64,000 nucleotides of DNA from assembly GCF_009741735.1 (NCBI RefSeq), contig NZ_WHOH01000001.1, positions 2,108,001 through 2,172,000 on the forward strand. Reading direction: 5' to 3'. The translations under genes and the position numbers were made by a program. This DNA is from Lentibacillus sp. JNUCC-1 (GTDB lineage: Bacteria; Bacillota; Bacilli; Bacillales; Amphibacillaceae). The number at the start of each line of letters is the position of its first letter. Within the stretch, counting starts at the first letter, position 1. The notes under the pieces are model-generated. The model was given only the letters and a program-made list of their open reading frames with translations. It was not told where the DNA came from and searched no databases. Below are positions 24,887-33,471 of the stretch, in pieces.

Positions 24887-25938
24887 TAGGCCCACCAGAT
24901 CGCGCACGTGCCGTGGAATTGATTCAAGAAGCTAATCGAAATGGCGCACGTCTTTCAAAGGCATGTGAAGAATTGCATATTCATGTGCGGACCTATCAGC
25001 GGTGGGTGTCTGAAGGCGATGTCAAAGTCGATCAACGCCCGCATGCCAAACGGCCCACGCCTAAAAATAAACTATCGGAAGAAGAAAGGGCAGAAATTTT
25101 AGAAGTTGTGAACCGAGAAGAATATGCCGATTTACCTCCTACTCAGATTGTGCCGCAACTGGCCGATCAGGAGAAGTATATCGCATCTGAATCGACCTTC
25201 TATCGCGTACTGCGTGAAGAAGAAATGCAGAATCATCGTGGCCGCAGTCAGAAGCCCAAAAGACGGGTTCCTGAAAGCCATCTAGCAACTGCGCCGAACC
25301 AAGTTTGGACATGGGATATCACATGGCTTGGGGGGCCTGTGAAAGGACTGTTCTACCGACTGTATTTGATTCTTGACCTGTTCAGTCGCAAAGCTGTGGG
25401 TTGGGAAGTATGGGAATCAGAGGAGGCCCAATACGCTGAGAAACTCGTAAAGAAAGCTGTGCTTAAAGAGGGGATAAAAGGCAGCCCTTTGGTACTACAC
25501 TCTGATAATGGCAGCCCTATGAAGGCCGCGACATTCCTTGGGTTACTTGAGACCTTGGGCATTCAAAGCTCGTTCTCTAGGCCGCGCGTAAGCAATGACA
25601 ATCCATTTTCGGAGGCAATGTTCCGCACACTTAAGTACCGTCCTGAGTTCCCTCATAAAGGGTTTGCTTCCTTGGAGGATGCGAGAAAGTGGGCAGGACA
25701 GTTTATTAAGTGGTACAACGAGGTTCATTTACACAGCGGTTTAAATTTCGTGACCCCTGCACAATGCCATAGTGGAGAATTTAAAGATATATTGGCAAAA
25801 AGGCATGACGTATATGAACAAGCAAAGCAACATCATCCAGAACGCTGGGGCGCAAGAAACACAAGGGATTGGTCACCTCATGAAGAGGTTGCATTGAATC
25901 CTATGCGTGAAGAGACTTTATTGGCTATAGGAGATTAA
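24862..25938 (+). CDS. IS3-family OrfB (DDE integrase domain)
   Basis: About 358 residues; expressed as the C-terminal part of OrfAB. After an HTH_21-like region (STFYRVLREEEMQNHRGRSQ) comes the rve integrase core: first Asp in VWTWDITWL, second in VLHSDNGSPM, Glu in NPFSEAMFRTLKYRPEFP, spaced as in a DDE enzyme. The frame is intact. The GTG/ATG starts near 24862 have no ribosome site, as expected for a frameshift product. A 21-bp hairpin follows. Confidence 0.92.
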   Translation: MGGPRGRMIGPPDRARAVELIQEANRNGARLSKACEELHIHVRTYQRWVSEGDVKVDQRPHAKRPTPKNKLSEEERAEILEVVNREEYADLPPTQIVPQLADQEKYIASESTFYRVLREEEMQNHRGRSQKPKRRVPESHLATAPNQVWTWDITWLGGPVKGLFYRLYLILDLFSRKAVGWEVWESEEAQYAEKLVKKAVLKEGIKGSPLVLHSDNGSPMKAATFLGLLETLGIQSSFSRPRVSNDNPFSEAMFRTLKYRPEFPHKGFASLEDARKWAGQFIKWYNEVHLHSGLNFVTPAQCHSGEFKDILAKRHDVYEQAKQHHPERWGARNTRDWSPHEEVALNPMREETLLAIGD

Positions 25939-25957
25939 TAGAATGGGTTTTTTATCA

Positions 25958-26010
25958 CCTGATGATTTGAAATGAAAGAATGGTTTTCCCTTTCATTTCA
26001 AATCATCAGG
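25958..26010. terminator. Long hairpin downstream of the IS3-family orfB
   Basis: CCTGATGATTTGAAATGAAAG pairs over its full 21 bases with the mirror arm at 25990-26010 around an 11-base loop. It has no T run, so it may block readthrough transcription or translation rather than terminate. Confidence 0.7.
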
Positions 26011-26094
26011 GCAGCAAGCAAAGCGCGGTAGCTATGGTCATATGGCGTGAAATTTAAAGAAGCTAAACTGCTTCATGCGACAACTATGTTGACA

Positions 26095-26318
26095 AACACC
26101 GTGGCTTGGACGGTTTTACTCACATAAGAGTTAGAGAATAACCTCTCATATCTAGCTCGGGGAAAATACGGAGACTCCTGTGGGAGCAAAAGCCTAGATG
26201 AGACCCCACAGCGCGCAGCGCGAGGAGGCTCATCAGCGCCCACTGGACGCGGAGTGTTTTCCCCGAGCGGTTGCCAGTGGCAGTCATTAGATCTGTATAG
26301 TTAGTTCGCAGTTTACTT
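26095..26318. repeat. Inverted-repeat element copy 2, right fragment
   Basis: From GTGGCTTGGACGG through TAGCTCGGGGAAAATACGG and AGGAGGCTCATCAGCGCCCA to TAGTTCGCAGTTTAC, matching 11215-11510 of copy 1. It completes the copy interrupted at 22350 and 24311. Confidence 0.88.
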
Positions 26319-26351
26319 ATACTGTAATTTAGCAAGGGTTATATTGGAATC

Positions 26352-26394
26352 AAACAAAACTCCGGTCTAATGTGATTAGGCCGGAGTTTTGTTT
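26352..26394. terminator. Bidirectional intrinsic terminator
   Basis: AAACAAAACTCCGGTCTAAT pairs with ATTAGGCCGGAGTTTTGTTT around a short loop; A and T runs are on both sides. It serves sspP on the minus strand. Confidence 0.9.
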
Positions 26395-26429
26395 ATACAT
26401 AATCTGAAGTGATCTTCAGGTTGAAGAAG

Positions 26430-26582
26430 TCACATATCGTGTGATGCACCTTTTTTCTGTCGTGTGTGGTTCCGCTGTTTGACTTTATGGGAGCCGTCGA
26501 GTGGTTCACCATACGGTTGTTCCGGGCTTTTGGGCAAATTGGGTTTATCTTGCTGTTTTGGACCTTTACGGTTTTTAGTCAT
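26430..26582 (-). CDS. sspP: Small acid-soluble spore protein P
   Basis: 50 residues, MTKNRKGPKQQDKPNLPKSP then EPLDGSHKVKQRNHTRQKKG and the end ASHDM. The pattern GEPL.GS.KVK.RNHTRQ....SHDM is that of SspP, a minor spore-core protein of Bacillus. AAAGGAG stands before the ATG. It supports a spore former. Expression would be expected in the forespore. Confidence 0.9.
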   Translation of the reverse strand: MTKNRKGPKQQDKPNLPKSPEQPYGEPLDGSHKVKQRNHTRQKKGASHDM

Positions 26583-26600
26583 GTTTAAAACTCCTTTCGA

Positions 26601-26849
26601 TTAATCTTTTCTAAGACCAAACTGGATAAACGTCCTCTCATCCTCAACGAGTCCGCATGATGCACATTGAATTCTGTGTTTAGGACCATTGTATGCGGTA
26701 TGGAAAACTTCAACGGCTGATCCATCCGAATAATCATTGAGGACATCTCCTGTTTCAGGATCGAGCCGAACAGGATTAGCCACCTGTTCGATGATGTTGA
26801 ATCTGGATCGGTTTGTTTTGCAGTTTGGACAACGATAAGGTTGGCTCAT
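26601..26849 (-). CDS. Small zinc-ribbon protein
   Basis: 82 residues with two CxxC pairs: [16 protein letters not shown] near the start and [16 protein letters not shown] near the end, as in a zinc ribbon. The middle is acidic. GGAGGTG before ATG 26849 fixes the start. No specific family recognised; typical of small nucleic-acid-binding or structural zinc proteins in Bacillus. It may be cotranscribed with sspP, 18 bases downstream. Confidence 0.75.
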   Translation of the reverse strand: MSQPYRCPNCKTNRSRFNIIEQVANPVRLDPETGDVLNDYSDGSAVEVFHTAYNGPKHRIQCASCGLVEDERTFIQFGLRKD

Positions 26850-26979
26850 ACTGAACACCTCCATCTATAGTATTTGAAGATGTCCTGGATATTATGAGAA
26901 AAAATGCAAGTTGACAGGTGCACCTAACAATTTTAGAATGTATCAGTGGACATTAGTGCTTTTGAAAGAAGGAATACGT

Positions 26980-27849
26980 ATGAAAAATGAAACAAAGGGA
27001 AAACAGCTTGGCAAGGATTATGCCCTGATTATTCTTGGCGCGACTCTGGTGGCGCTGTCGTATAATATGTTTTTATTACCCTCTAAACTGGCAGCTGGCG
27101 GCATTTCCGGGGTCAGTACAGTTTTGAATGAAATGTTTGGCTGGAGCCCGAGTGTAACGCAATTTCTGATTAACGCTCCAATTTTTGTCATCGGATGGCT
27201 GATTATGGGGAAAGATTTTGGTTTTAAAACCTTGGTTGGAACATTTTGGGTTCCGTTTATTATTGGACTGACGGCAAATATTCCCTACACCATTACCAAT
27301 CCGCTCCTAGGTGCTATATACGGAGCGATTGTGCTTGGGGCAGGCCTAGGAATCGTCTACCGTGGCGGGGGCTCAACAGGTGGCACCGCAGCCATCGCTC
27401 AAGTTTTGAAAAAAGCAACCGGCCTCTCAAGTGGCTATTCTCAGCTCGCGGTTGATGGCATTGTGGTTGTAAGCTCAATCATCGTGTTTAACCTGGAATT
27501 GACTTTATTTGCTTTAATGTGTATTTATTTGACGAGCAAGGTGATTGATAAAGTGCAGCTGCAAACAACCTCTTCCAAACTGATCCTGATCATTACGGAA
27601 AATGAAGCGAACGTGCAGCGCATGATCAGGGAGGATCTGGACAGAGGCTTGACTAAAGTCAGGTCTGTCGGCGGTTATTCCAATCAGGATAAAACGATGA
27701 TCCTGTGTGTTGCTGAACAAACAGAAGCTGTGAAATTGCGTAATATGCTTTTAACTGAGGAACCAACTGCTTTTGTTGTTTTCCTTAATGCCTCTGAAAT
27801 CCTTGGTCGCGGATTTTCACTAGATAAATACTATGGACAGAAACTATAG
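26980..27849 (+). CDS. YitT family membrane protein
   Basis: 289 residues: five or six membrane helices of the YitT (DUF161) domain with LLPSKLAAGGISGVSTVLNE and GIVYRGGGSTGGTAAIAQV, then a cytoplasmic DUF2179 domain (KLILIITENEANVQRMIRED to FLNASEILGRGF). Bacillus has several paralogs; the role is unknown. The ATG at 26980 follows GAAGGAA. Terminator shared with the convergent yueI. Confidence 0.92.
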   Translation: MKNETKGKQLGKDYALIILGATLVALSYNMFLLPSKLAAGGISGVSTVLNEMFGWSPSVTQFLINAPIFVIGWLIMGKDFGFKTLVGTFWVPFIIGLTANIPYTITNPLLGAIYGAIVLGAGLGIVYRGGGSTGGTAAIAQVLKKATGLSSGYSQLAVDGIVVVSSIIVFNLELTLFALMCIYLTSKVIDKVQLQTTSSKLILIITENEANVQRMIREDLDRGLTKVRSVGGYSNQDKTMILCVAEQTEAVKLRNMLLTEEPTAFVVFLNASEILGRGFSLDKYYGQKL

Positions 27850-27859
27850 ATCAAAATGG

Positions 27860-27894
27860 AACAGCCCTGATGCTGCGGCGCATCGGGGCTGTTT
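27860..27894. terminator. Bidirectional intrinsic terminator
   Basis: AACAGCCCTGATG / CATCGGGGCTGTTT with an eight-base loop between yitT and yueI; it overlaps the yueI stop codon. Confidence 0.9.
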
Positions 27895-28369
27895 ATTTAT
27901 AAGAGGAGAATAGGCGCTTTATTTTGCCGAGCAAAGAACCATTGTCTTTTTGGGGTTTCGGATTATTGCTCACGACTTCATCTTCAACAAAAATGTCTTC
28001 ACGGTCGATGGCGAAATCGTACGTTAATACTGCACCAATGTCTGTATCTGTTTCTTCATTGGTTATGACTGTGTAAGCAACATTATATTTGTTCGCCAAG
28101 TCTTTTTCAGCTTTTAAAAACCGATATGAGATTGTGCCATTAATCAACAACGTCGCATCTGGATGTTCTTTCAACGCTTCTTCAAGCTTGGCCAGACTTT
28201 TGTCGGTCATGACTTGTCCTTTTGTAAGGGCAAGGACAATTCTTTCCCTCAGTGTGCCGAGAAAGTAGGCACGTTCGCCTTCTTTTGGACGACGGGGACC
28301 ATGGATACCTTCTGTTAAATAATCATCTACATTCTTTTTACTCATGCTGTTGGTCTCACTTCCATTCAT
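27893..28369 (-). CDS. yueI: YueI family (DUF1694) protein
   Basis: 158 residues. VDDYLTEGIHGPRRPKEGER, YFLGTLRERIVLALTKGQVM and DATLLINGTISYRFLKAEKD are hallmarks of the YueI family, soluble proteins of unknown function in Firmicutes. ATG 28369 or the internal ATG at 28345 (MSKKNVDDY) could start it. The C-terminus is basic (GKIKRLFSSYK). Confidence 0.88.
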   Translation of the reverse strand: MNGSETNSMSKKNVDDYLTEGIHGPRRPKEGERAYFLGTLRERIVLALTKGQVMTDKSLAKLEEALKEHPDATLLINGTISYRFLKAEKDLANKYNVAYTVITNEETDTDIGAVLTYDFAIDREDIFVEDEVVSNNPKPQKDNGSLLGKIKRLFSSYK

Positions 28370-28420
28370 TTTCTATCTTGATTGTAAGGATTAGCACTTG
28401 CAGTTGCAAATTTTATGTAA

Positions 28421-28449
28421 TGCAAAAGCGGCATAGAGCCGCTTTTGCA
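28421..28449 (-). terminator. Terminator of yfhD
   Basis: TGCAAAAGCGGC/GCCGCTTTTGCA hairpin, T run on the minus strand. Confidence 0.85.
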
Positions 28450-28452
28450 ATG

Positions 28453-28629
28453 TTAATTTCGGGTTTTATTACGCTGATCAGCTGCTTTTCGTCTTGCCAG
28501 CGCTTTTTGATCTTCGCTGTCCGCGAGTTCTGTACTGAATTCAATATCGGCGCCGTCGGTCAATTCTTGTTTCGGCGTCTGGGCCATGATGTTTCTGCCC
28601 TTTGATTTTTTATGCTCGTCTCTGCCCAT
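28453..28629 (-). CDS. YfhD family small protein
   Basis: 58 residues: MGRDEHKKSKGRNIMAQTPK, then DIEFSTELADSEDQKALARRK and AADQRNKTRN. The combination of a basic start, 'LAQTPK' and 'EFS.ELAD.ED..A..R...AD.R' is the YfhD pattern of Bacillaceae, often expressed in sporulation. AAAAGGGG before ATG 28629 sets the start. Confidence 0.85.
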   Translation of the reverse strand: MGRDEHKKSKGRNIMAQTPKQELTDGADIEFSTELADSEDQKALARRKAADQRNKTRN

Positions 28630-28730
28630 GCAATTCAACCCCTTTTTGTTGTTCACACTTATTATGAACAAAACTTCACCAAAATATGTGGGTATAATCT
28701 GGACAAAGTGTTACATACTACAAATGAAAA

Positions 28731-28758
28731 ACCCGGAATGGAGTGCTCCATACCGGGT
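28731..28758 (-). terminator. Terminator of ltaS
   Basis: ACCCGGAATGGAG / CTCCATACCGGGT hairpin with a T run on the minus strand, just after the ltaS stop. Confidence 0.88.
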
Positions 28759-28764
28759 GTTGGT

Positions 28765-30690
28765 TTATTCTTCTTTTTCATAACGGTAGTTGCTCGTGTC
28801 TACAGGTTCCCACTCATCATTGGGCGTGTAGAATCTGAGCAGGTCCCCGTAAAGGACTGTGTCGGAAAGCTCAAGTTCTCTTTTGACCGTTTCGTCCATC
28901 TCTTGCATTTCTTTAGTGGGGTTTTCGATGGCTTCCCCAGTTTCAGTGTCATAGAAGACACCAGCAACTTTGCTGTATTCCGGTGTCATAAAGTCACCGT
29001 TACGGAATGGAACGAACTCTTTATGACCTTCAGAAAACATGTCAGTACCGAATTGAATATAGTCTTGAGCATCAATGCCAAGCAGATGGAGCAATGTCGG
29101 CATGACGTCCATTTGTCCGGCATAATCATCGACAGTACCTTTACCGTCAACGCCAGGTACTTTAATCATATATGGCACACGCTGCAGTTGCGCACTCTTA
29201 TATGGTGTAATTTCTTCGCCAAGCAATTCTTGCATTGCACGGTTGTGGTTTTGCGAAATGCCATAGTGATCGCCGTAAATCATGATGATGGAATCCTCAT
29301 ACAACCCTGATTCTTTCAGGTCGTTGAAGAATTGTTCAAGGGATTCATCCAGATAACGAGCTGTCTGGAAATATCGGTCTACCGACCCATCACCTGTTTC
29401 AGCTGGTGCAATCGTAGCATCCTCTTCATCAATCAGATAAGGATGGTGATGAGTGAGGGTCATCATGTGTGCGTAAAACGGTTCAGACATTGATTCAAGA
29501 TACGGCATAGACTCTTTGAAGAAAGGCTTATCCTTTAGTCCATAACCGATAACTTGTTCTTCACTCATGTTGTAATAGGCTGAATCATAAAACTCATCAA
29601 TAGCAAAAGATTTATAGATTTGGTCCCTGTTCCAGAACGATTTATTGTCACCATGGAACACAGCTGACGTGTATCCTTGCTGTTGTTTCATGATAGCAGG
29701 GAGAGCCTGGTACGTGTTGTTGCCTTTTGTAACAAAGGCTGCACCTTGAGGCAATCCATACATGGAGTTATCCATGATGAACTCAGCATCTGCTGTCTTT
29801 CCTTGTTCTGTCTGGTGGAAGAAGTTTTCGTAGTACGTAAAGTCTTTACTCTGGTCATGTACAAGAGAATTTATAAATGGTGTTACTTCTTCACCATGAA
29901 GCTTGTAATCTATTAGGAACGACTGAAACGATTCTAAATGGATCTTAATTACATTTTTGCCTTCACCGACACCGAATAAGTCTTCGTTCGGTTCAGCGTA
30001 TTTATTTTTGGTATAGTTTTCGACTTCAGTGATATCACTGCTGTCTGCAAGTACGCGCTGCGTAGATGTTTTGACATTTTGAATCGCATCATACACTGTA
30101 AAGTTGTATGCACCGAGATACTTCACGATATAGTTACGGTCAAATGTCCGCTCCAAAAGCTGTGGACGGTCGGCCTCAGCAAGACTCAGGTTCACGACAA
30201 ATGCAAGCATACCCGCCATAATGATCAGCATAGGCTTGCGTTTTTGCATCCGCATTGGGGACCAGTTCGGCTTTGCCCATATATACATGGCCACCAACAA
30301 TACGATATCGACAAGATATAGTAGGTCATGCCATGCTACAAGACTTGCAATACTGCCGCCCAGACTGCCAAAGTTGCTTGTTTGCGTCAGGGTCGGGATT
30401 GTAATGAAGTCTGTATTAAAACGATAGAATACGACGTTAGCATATAATAGAAAGCTCATCAGACCGTGAAGAATGATCACGAACAAGCCTGCTTTTCGTC
30501 CTTTTGCGAACAAGGCAATGCCTAACAAAATCAAGGCTGAGCTTAAAGGATTAAAGAATAATAGAAACTGCTGCATGCTGTTTTGTATATCCAGATTAAA
30601 TTCGTATAGATAGATGAGATAGGATTTTAACCAGATTGCTAGAACAGCAACAGTAAAAAATCCGATTTTTGAAGACATGACGTTCTTCAT
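28765..30690 (-). CDS. ltaS: Lipoteichoic acid synthase family protein
   Basis: 641 residues. Five N-terminal membrane helices precede an extracellular sulfatase-like domain. Catalytic Thr is in HQTEQGKTADAEF (T299), metal residues include E253 in IHLESFQSF, YGDHYGISQNHN and the MTLTHHHPY block. LtaS polymerises glycerol phosphate from phosphatidylglycerol on a lipid anchor. Bacillus has several paralogs (LtaS, YfnI, YqgS, YvgJ); which one this is cannot be told by eye. GAGGTG before ATG 30690 fits. Confidence 0.93.
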   Translation of the reverse strand: MKNVMSSKIGFFTVAVLAIWLKSYLIYLYEFNLDIQNSMQQFLLFFNPLSSALILLGIALFAKGRKAGLFVIILHGLMSFLLYANVVFYRFNTDFITIPTLTQTSNFGSLGGSIASLVAWHDLLYLVDIVLLVAMYIWAKPNWSPMRMQKRKPMLIIMAGMLAFVVNLSLAEADRPQLLERTFDRNYIVKYLGAYNFTVYDAIQNVKTSTQRVLADSSDITEVENYTKNKYAEPNEDLFGVGEGKNVIKIHLESFQSFLIDYKLHGEEVTPFINSLVHDQSKDFTYYENFFHQTEQGKTADAEFIMDNSMYGLPQGAAFVTKGNNTYQALPAIMKQQQGYTSAVFHGDNKSFWNRDQIYKSFAIDEFYDSAYYNMSEEQVIGYGLKDKPFFKESMPYLESMSEPFYAHMMTLTHHHPYLIDEEDATIAPAETGDGSVDRYFQTARYLDESLEQFFNDLKESGLYEDSIIMIYGDHYGISQNHNRAMQELLGEEITPYKSAQLQRVPYMIKVPGVDGKGTVDDYAGQMDVMPTLLHLLGIDAQDYIQFGTDMFSEGHKEFVPFRNGDFMTPEYSKVAGVFYDTETGEAIENPTKEMQEMDETVKRELELSDTVLYGDLLRFYTPNDEWEPVDTSNYRYEKEE

Positions 30691-30885
30691 ATTTTATTCA
30701 CCTCGAAAGTTTTCATTCTCCTTGAGAACTTCATAGCAAGATACTATTGTAATCAATTTTCCTCTGAATTGCAATATCTCTTAGCACAAATCCACCAATT
30801 CCCAGGAAAATAGGTCTTTGTATGGAGGCTTTGTGACAAAAGGTAAGTCAGTATTACGGTATTCCCTTTTGTATGCATTTTTAAA

Positions 30886-30921
30886 CTTTAGTCGCCTACC
30901 GTGATGGACAGGCGACTAAAG
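30886..30921 (-). terminator. Terminator of the cotF-like gene
   Basis: CTTTAGTCGCCT / AGGCGACTAAAG with a 12-base loop, directly after the stop; T-rich on the minus strand. Confidence 0.85.
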
Positions 30922-30931
30922 AGGTTTGACT

Positions 30932-31546
30932 TTAATGCGGCATAGTGTTTTGAACAGGGGCAAAGCTGTTCAGATACATTTGCAGATCCTGATCTTTTAA
31001 CTGAGGGACCTGATAATACTGATGCTTGTTCTGATATAAGAAGACCTCATACGCAAGCTCAATCATATTCGGTACACTGTCTGCAAACACACGCCTGAGA
31101 ACCGGGTTCGTCGCCTCAAGTGCTGTCATGGTAAATCCAGATGCACATGCTTTCAGCTGCCCCATCATGAATCCTGAGACACACTGATCATTAATTTCCG
31201 TCGGCGACTGAGCCGGTGTCTTCGGCTGGCCCGGTTGGGTGCCATACACGACGTCATTTTCCATTTGCATGTTATAGGTTTGCGTTGGAACCTTAGGATC
31301 TTGCCCGGTTTTCAATGTTTCTACGATTGTGTTATACAATTGTGTCATATACGTTTTGTGGCGCTGATGAATGTCTTTGAGTTCGGGATCCTGAATATGC
31401 TGTTCATAAAGCATATACTGTTCCAGACCTCCAACTAAGGTCGAAATGGCTTCATGTGAATCGAATAGTTCATGCCCGCCATGGTTCTGCTGCGGTGGCA
31501 TGTTCGGGGACTGCTGCATGTTCTGGTTTTGTTGTTGGTTTGGCAA
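30932..31546 (-). CDS. CotF-like spore coat protein
   Basis: About 204 residues. A Gln/Asn/Met-rich N-terminus (QQQNQNMQQSPNMPPQQNHG) is followed by a helical bundle: EAISTLVGGLEQYMLYEQHI, and CVSGFMMGQLKACASGFTM, NPVLRRVFADSVPNMIELAY and VFLYQNKHQYYQVPQL, as in the CotF ferritin-like coat family. AGGAGG lies inside the longer frame, eight bases before TTG 31546, so translation probably starts there. Confidence 0.85.
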   Translation of the reverse strand: MPNQQQNQNMQQSPNMPPQQNHGGHELFDSHEAISTLVGGLEQYMLYEQHIQDPELKDIHQRHKTYMTQLYNTIVETLKTGQDPKVPTQTYNMQMENDVVYGTQPGQPKTPAQSPTEINDQCVSGFMMGQLKACASGFTMTALEATNPVLRRVFADSVPNMIELAYEVFLYQNKHQYYQVPQLKDQDLQMYLNSFAPVQNTMPH

Positions 31547-31730
31547 TAGAAAAACCTCCTGTAAATTTGTCATGTTTATGTTTGGTCATTTGGCTCATAT
31601 TATGCATGCATCCTTTTTACTTTATGATTCGGGTTTAAAAAACATGCAGACCAAACATGTAAAATGTTTCACAAACGAAATGAACCCATGTATAATCAAA
31701 ACGATATGGATACAAAAAAGAGGTGTACAT

Positions 31731-31982
31731 ATGTCAGATAAACCAAACGGTCCAAAAGAAGACTATGTAGAAGTCTGGGCTGATTTAATAAAAATTAAAG
31801 ATCTTGTGTTGAGTCTGTTCATCAGCAGTGTGACGACACTTGGCGGATATTTGATTGCGCCTGATGAGCCGCCGAAGCCACTTATTTTTGGTTTGATTGG
31901 TGCAATTGTTGGATTTGTAATTGCAAGTGTAATCATCAAGCCAAAGCGCACATTCAAATACGTTGAGGAGGAGCAGGAGTAA
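31731..31982 (+). CDS. Small membrane protein paired with a TctA-type permease
   Basis: 83 residues with two helices (LVLSLFISSVTTLGGYLIA and PLIFGLIGAIVGFVIASVII) and charged ends. AAGAGGTG precedes ATG 31731. The stop overlaps the permease start (TAATG), so both are translationally coupled. It may stand in for TctB, the small membrane subunit of tripartite tricarboxylate transporters, although it has two helices rather than four. Confidence 0.75.
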   Translation: MSDKPNGPKEDYVEVWADLIKIKDLVLSLFISSVTTLGGYLIAPDEPPKPLIFGLIGAIVGFVIASVIIKPKRTFKYVEEEQE

Positions 31983-33334
31983 TGGAACTGGAATTAATTT
32001 TACAAATGATTGCAGCCGCCATGGTGGGCGCTGTGCTCTATACCATCATCGGTATTGCTCCAGGCACCGATGAAACGGCCGTGCTTGCTCCTGTGACCCT
32101 CGTACTTGTGTTGGCAGGTTTCGAGCCGGTTGTCATTCTTACATTTTTCATGTCAGCCATCATAGCAAAAAAGCTGACTGATTCTATTCCTGTTGCGGTA
32201 GCGGGCATTCCCGGCGGGGTAATGTCGGCGCCGATGGTCGACTACGCCATGATACTGAAGAAGCACGGTATGCCGGATGTGAGTATAAGAAAGATGGCTT
32301 CAGGATCCGTTCTTGGGACCATAATTGCCATCCCGACCAGTTTATTGCTGGCAAGCGCTTTAATCCCCTTGCAGGATTTAATAGCTGAATATTCGGGGCA
32401 GGTTTTTTTAGGCGGCGCAATCTTTTTGGCACTCATGACGAAAAACCGCGGACTTGCCCTGTTGTCCATTGTCCCATTTGCATTTCTAATCCAAGGTTTG
32501 CGCCAGCTGTATTGGAAAACGGGAATTGTACCAGAGGGCACGACTGTGTTTATTTCTTTTTTCTTGGGTATTACAATCGGACCTGTTATTTTAAAGCTGT
32601 TTGAGCTGCTGATTCCGCATATTCGCAATAAAATGCCCCGTTATGGACTTAAACATATCTCGTTATATAAAACAGAACGAGGGAAAGGATTTCCGAACCC
32701 ATTTAAAATTCTTGATAAAAAGGAAATCGGATCAACCTCTATGGCATCGTTTCTTGGGGTTCTTACTTTTTTTATGAGCCCTGTGGGGATGACGATTTTT
32801 CTTGGGGAAGCTCTGACAAGTCATATTAAGAACCCTGTGAAAAAAGCGACTAGAGCAATCTCCGCTATGGATGGTTTGACGAACGCTTCTTACATAGCCG
32901 GAACGCTTATCCCATTAATCGCCATAGGGCTTCCGCTTTCCCCGACTGCAATCGGACCGGCCAACGCATTGTTTAAGGCGCCACCGGTGTTTACGGAAGA
33001 GCATAATATGCACCATCTGCTCTCAATGGGAGATTTTATTTTTGCCAGCGTAATCGGTGCTGTGGTTGCGATTGCGCTCACGTATTATGTCACAATTAAG
33101 TATGCTCAGCCCATTTGTGCTTTTGTGTTTAAACGTGTACCTCATGAAGCTATGTTGGGGTTATTCTTCGGTCTCGTTTTAATGCTTGCTTTTATGGAAG
33201 CAGGTGTCGTTAATATATTCGGTGTTCTGTTAATCGGACTTGTGGCAGGATTCCTTCACAGAAAAGGGATCAACTATGGGGTGCAATTCATGGTTCTCTA
33301 TGCCGCCCCATGGCTTGTCTCGTTATTTTTCTGA
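31982..33334 (+). CDS. TctA-type tripartite tricarboxylate transporter permease
   Basis: 450 residues, about 11 membrane helices. The N-terminal block TIIGIAPGTDETAVLAPVT, and AVAGIPGGVMSAPMVDYAMI, correspond to the G-x-x-PG glycine motifs of TctA (DUF112). A second copy occurs around IAIGLPLSPTAIGPANALF. In TTT systems a periplasmic-binding TctC delivers the carboxylate; no TctC is seen here. AAGAGG-type coupling with the upstream gene. The substrate is unknown. Confidence 0.82.
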   Translation: MELELILQMIAAAMVGAVLYTIIGIAPGTDETAVLAPVTLVLVLAGFEPVVILTFFMSAIIAKKLTDSIPVAVAGIPGGVMSAPMVDYAMILKKHGMPDVSIRKMASGSVLGTIIAIPTSLLLASALIPLQDLIAEYSGQVFLGGAIFLALMTKNRGLALLSIVPFAFLIQGLRQLYWKTGIVPEGTTVFISFFLGITIGPVILKLFELLIPHIRNKMPRYGLKHISLYKTERGKGFPNPFKILDKKEIGSTSMASFLGVLTFFMSPVGMTIFLGEALTSHIKNPVKKATRAISAMDGLTNASYIAGTLIPLIAIGLPLSPTAIGPANALFKAPPVFTEEHNMHHLLSMGDFIFASVIGAVVAIALTYYVTIKYAQPICAFVFKRVPHEAMLGLFFGLVLMLAFMEAGVVNIFGVLLIGLVAGFLHRKGINYGVQFMVLYAAPWLVSLFF

Positions 33335-33354
33335 TTATAATATGAATGAACTCT

Positions 33355-33388
33355 AAACGCTCAGTGCTTAATTCTGAGCGTTTTTATT
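33355..33388 (+). terminator. Intrinsic terminator of the permease gene
   Basis: AAACGCTCAG / CTGAGCGTTT with a nine-base loop and T5. Confidence 0.9.
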
Positions 33389-33471
33389 ATTTAGTGAAAC
33401 TTTCTAAGGCGATCGTCCGTCATATAAGTAAGTAATGATTCGAATATTTGAGAAAAAAGGGGGGGCGCTCG

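Larger units (their letters stand above)
24311..26094 (+). mobile_element. IS3-family element
   Basis: Ends are imperfect inverted repeats: TGTTAGGATAGTTGTCG at 24311 and the mirror CGACAACTATGTTGACA ending at 26094, with TG...CA termini. About 1.78 kb, two overlapping frames on the plus strand. The 14 bases between the repeat and the left end (TTAAGTGGCCCCCCTC region) are not in the other repeat copies, so the left border may be a few bases further out. No clear target duplication is seen. Confidence 0.85.

Noticed and set aside
24862..24900. Independent translation start of IS3 OrfB
   Set aside because: There is no ribosome site, and the A6G heptamer gives a direct -1 fusion in the right frame.
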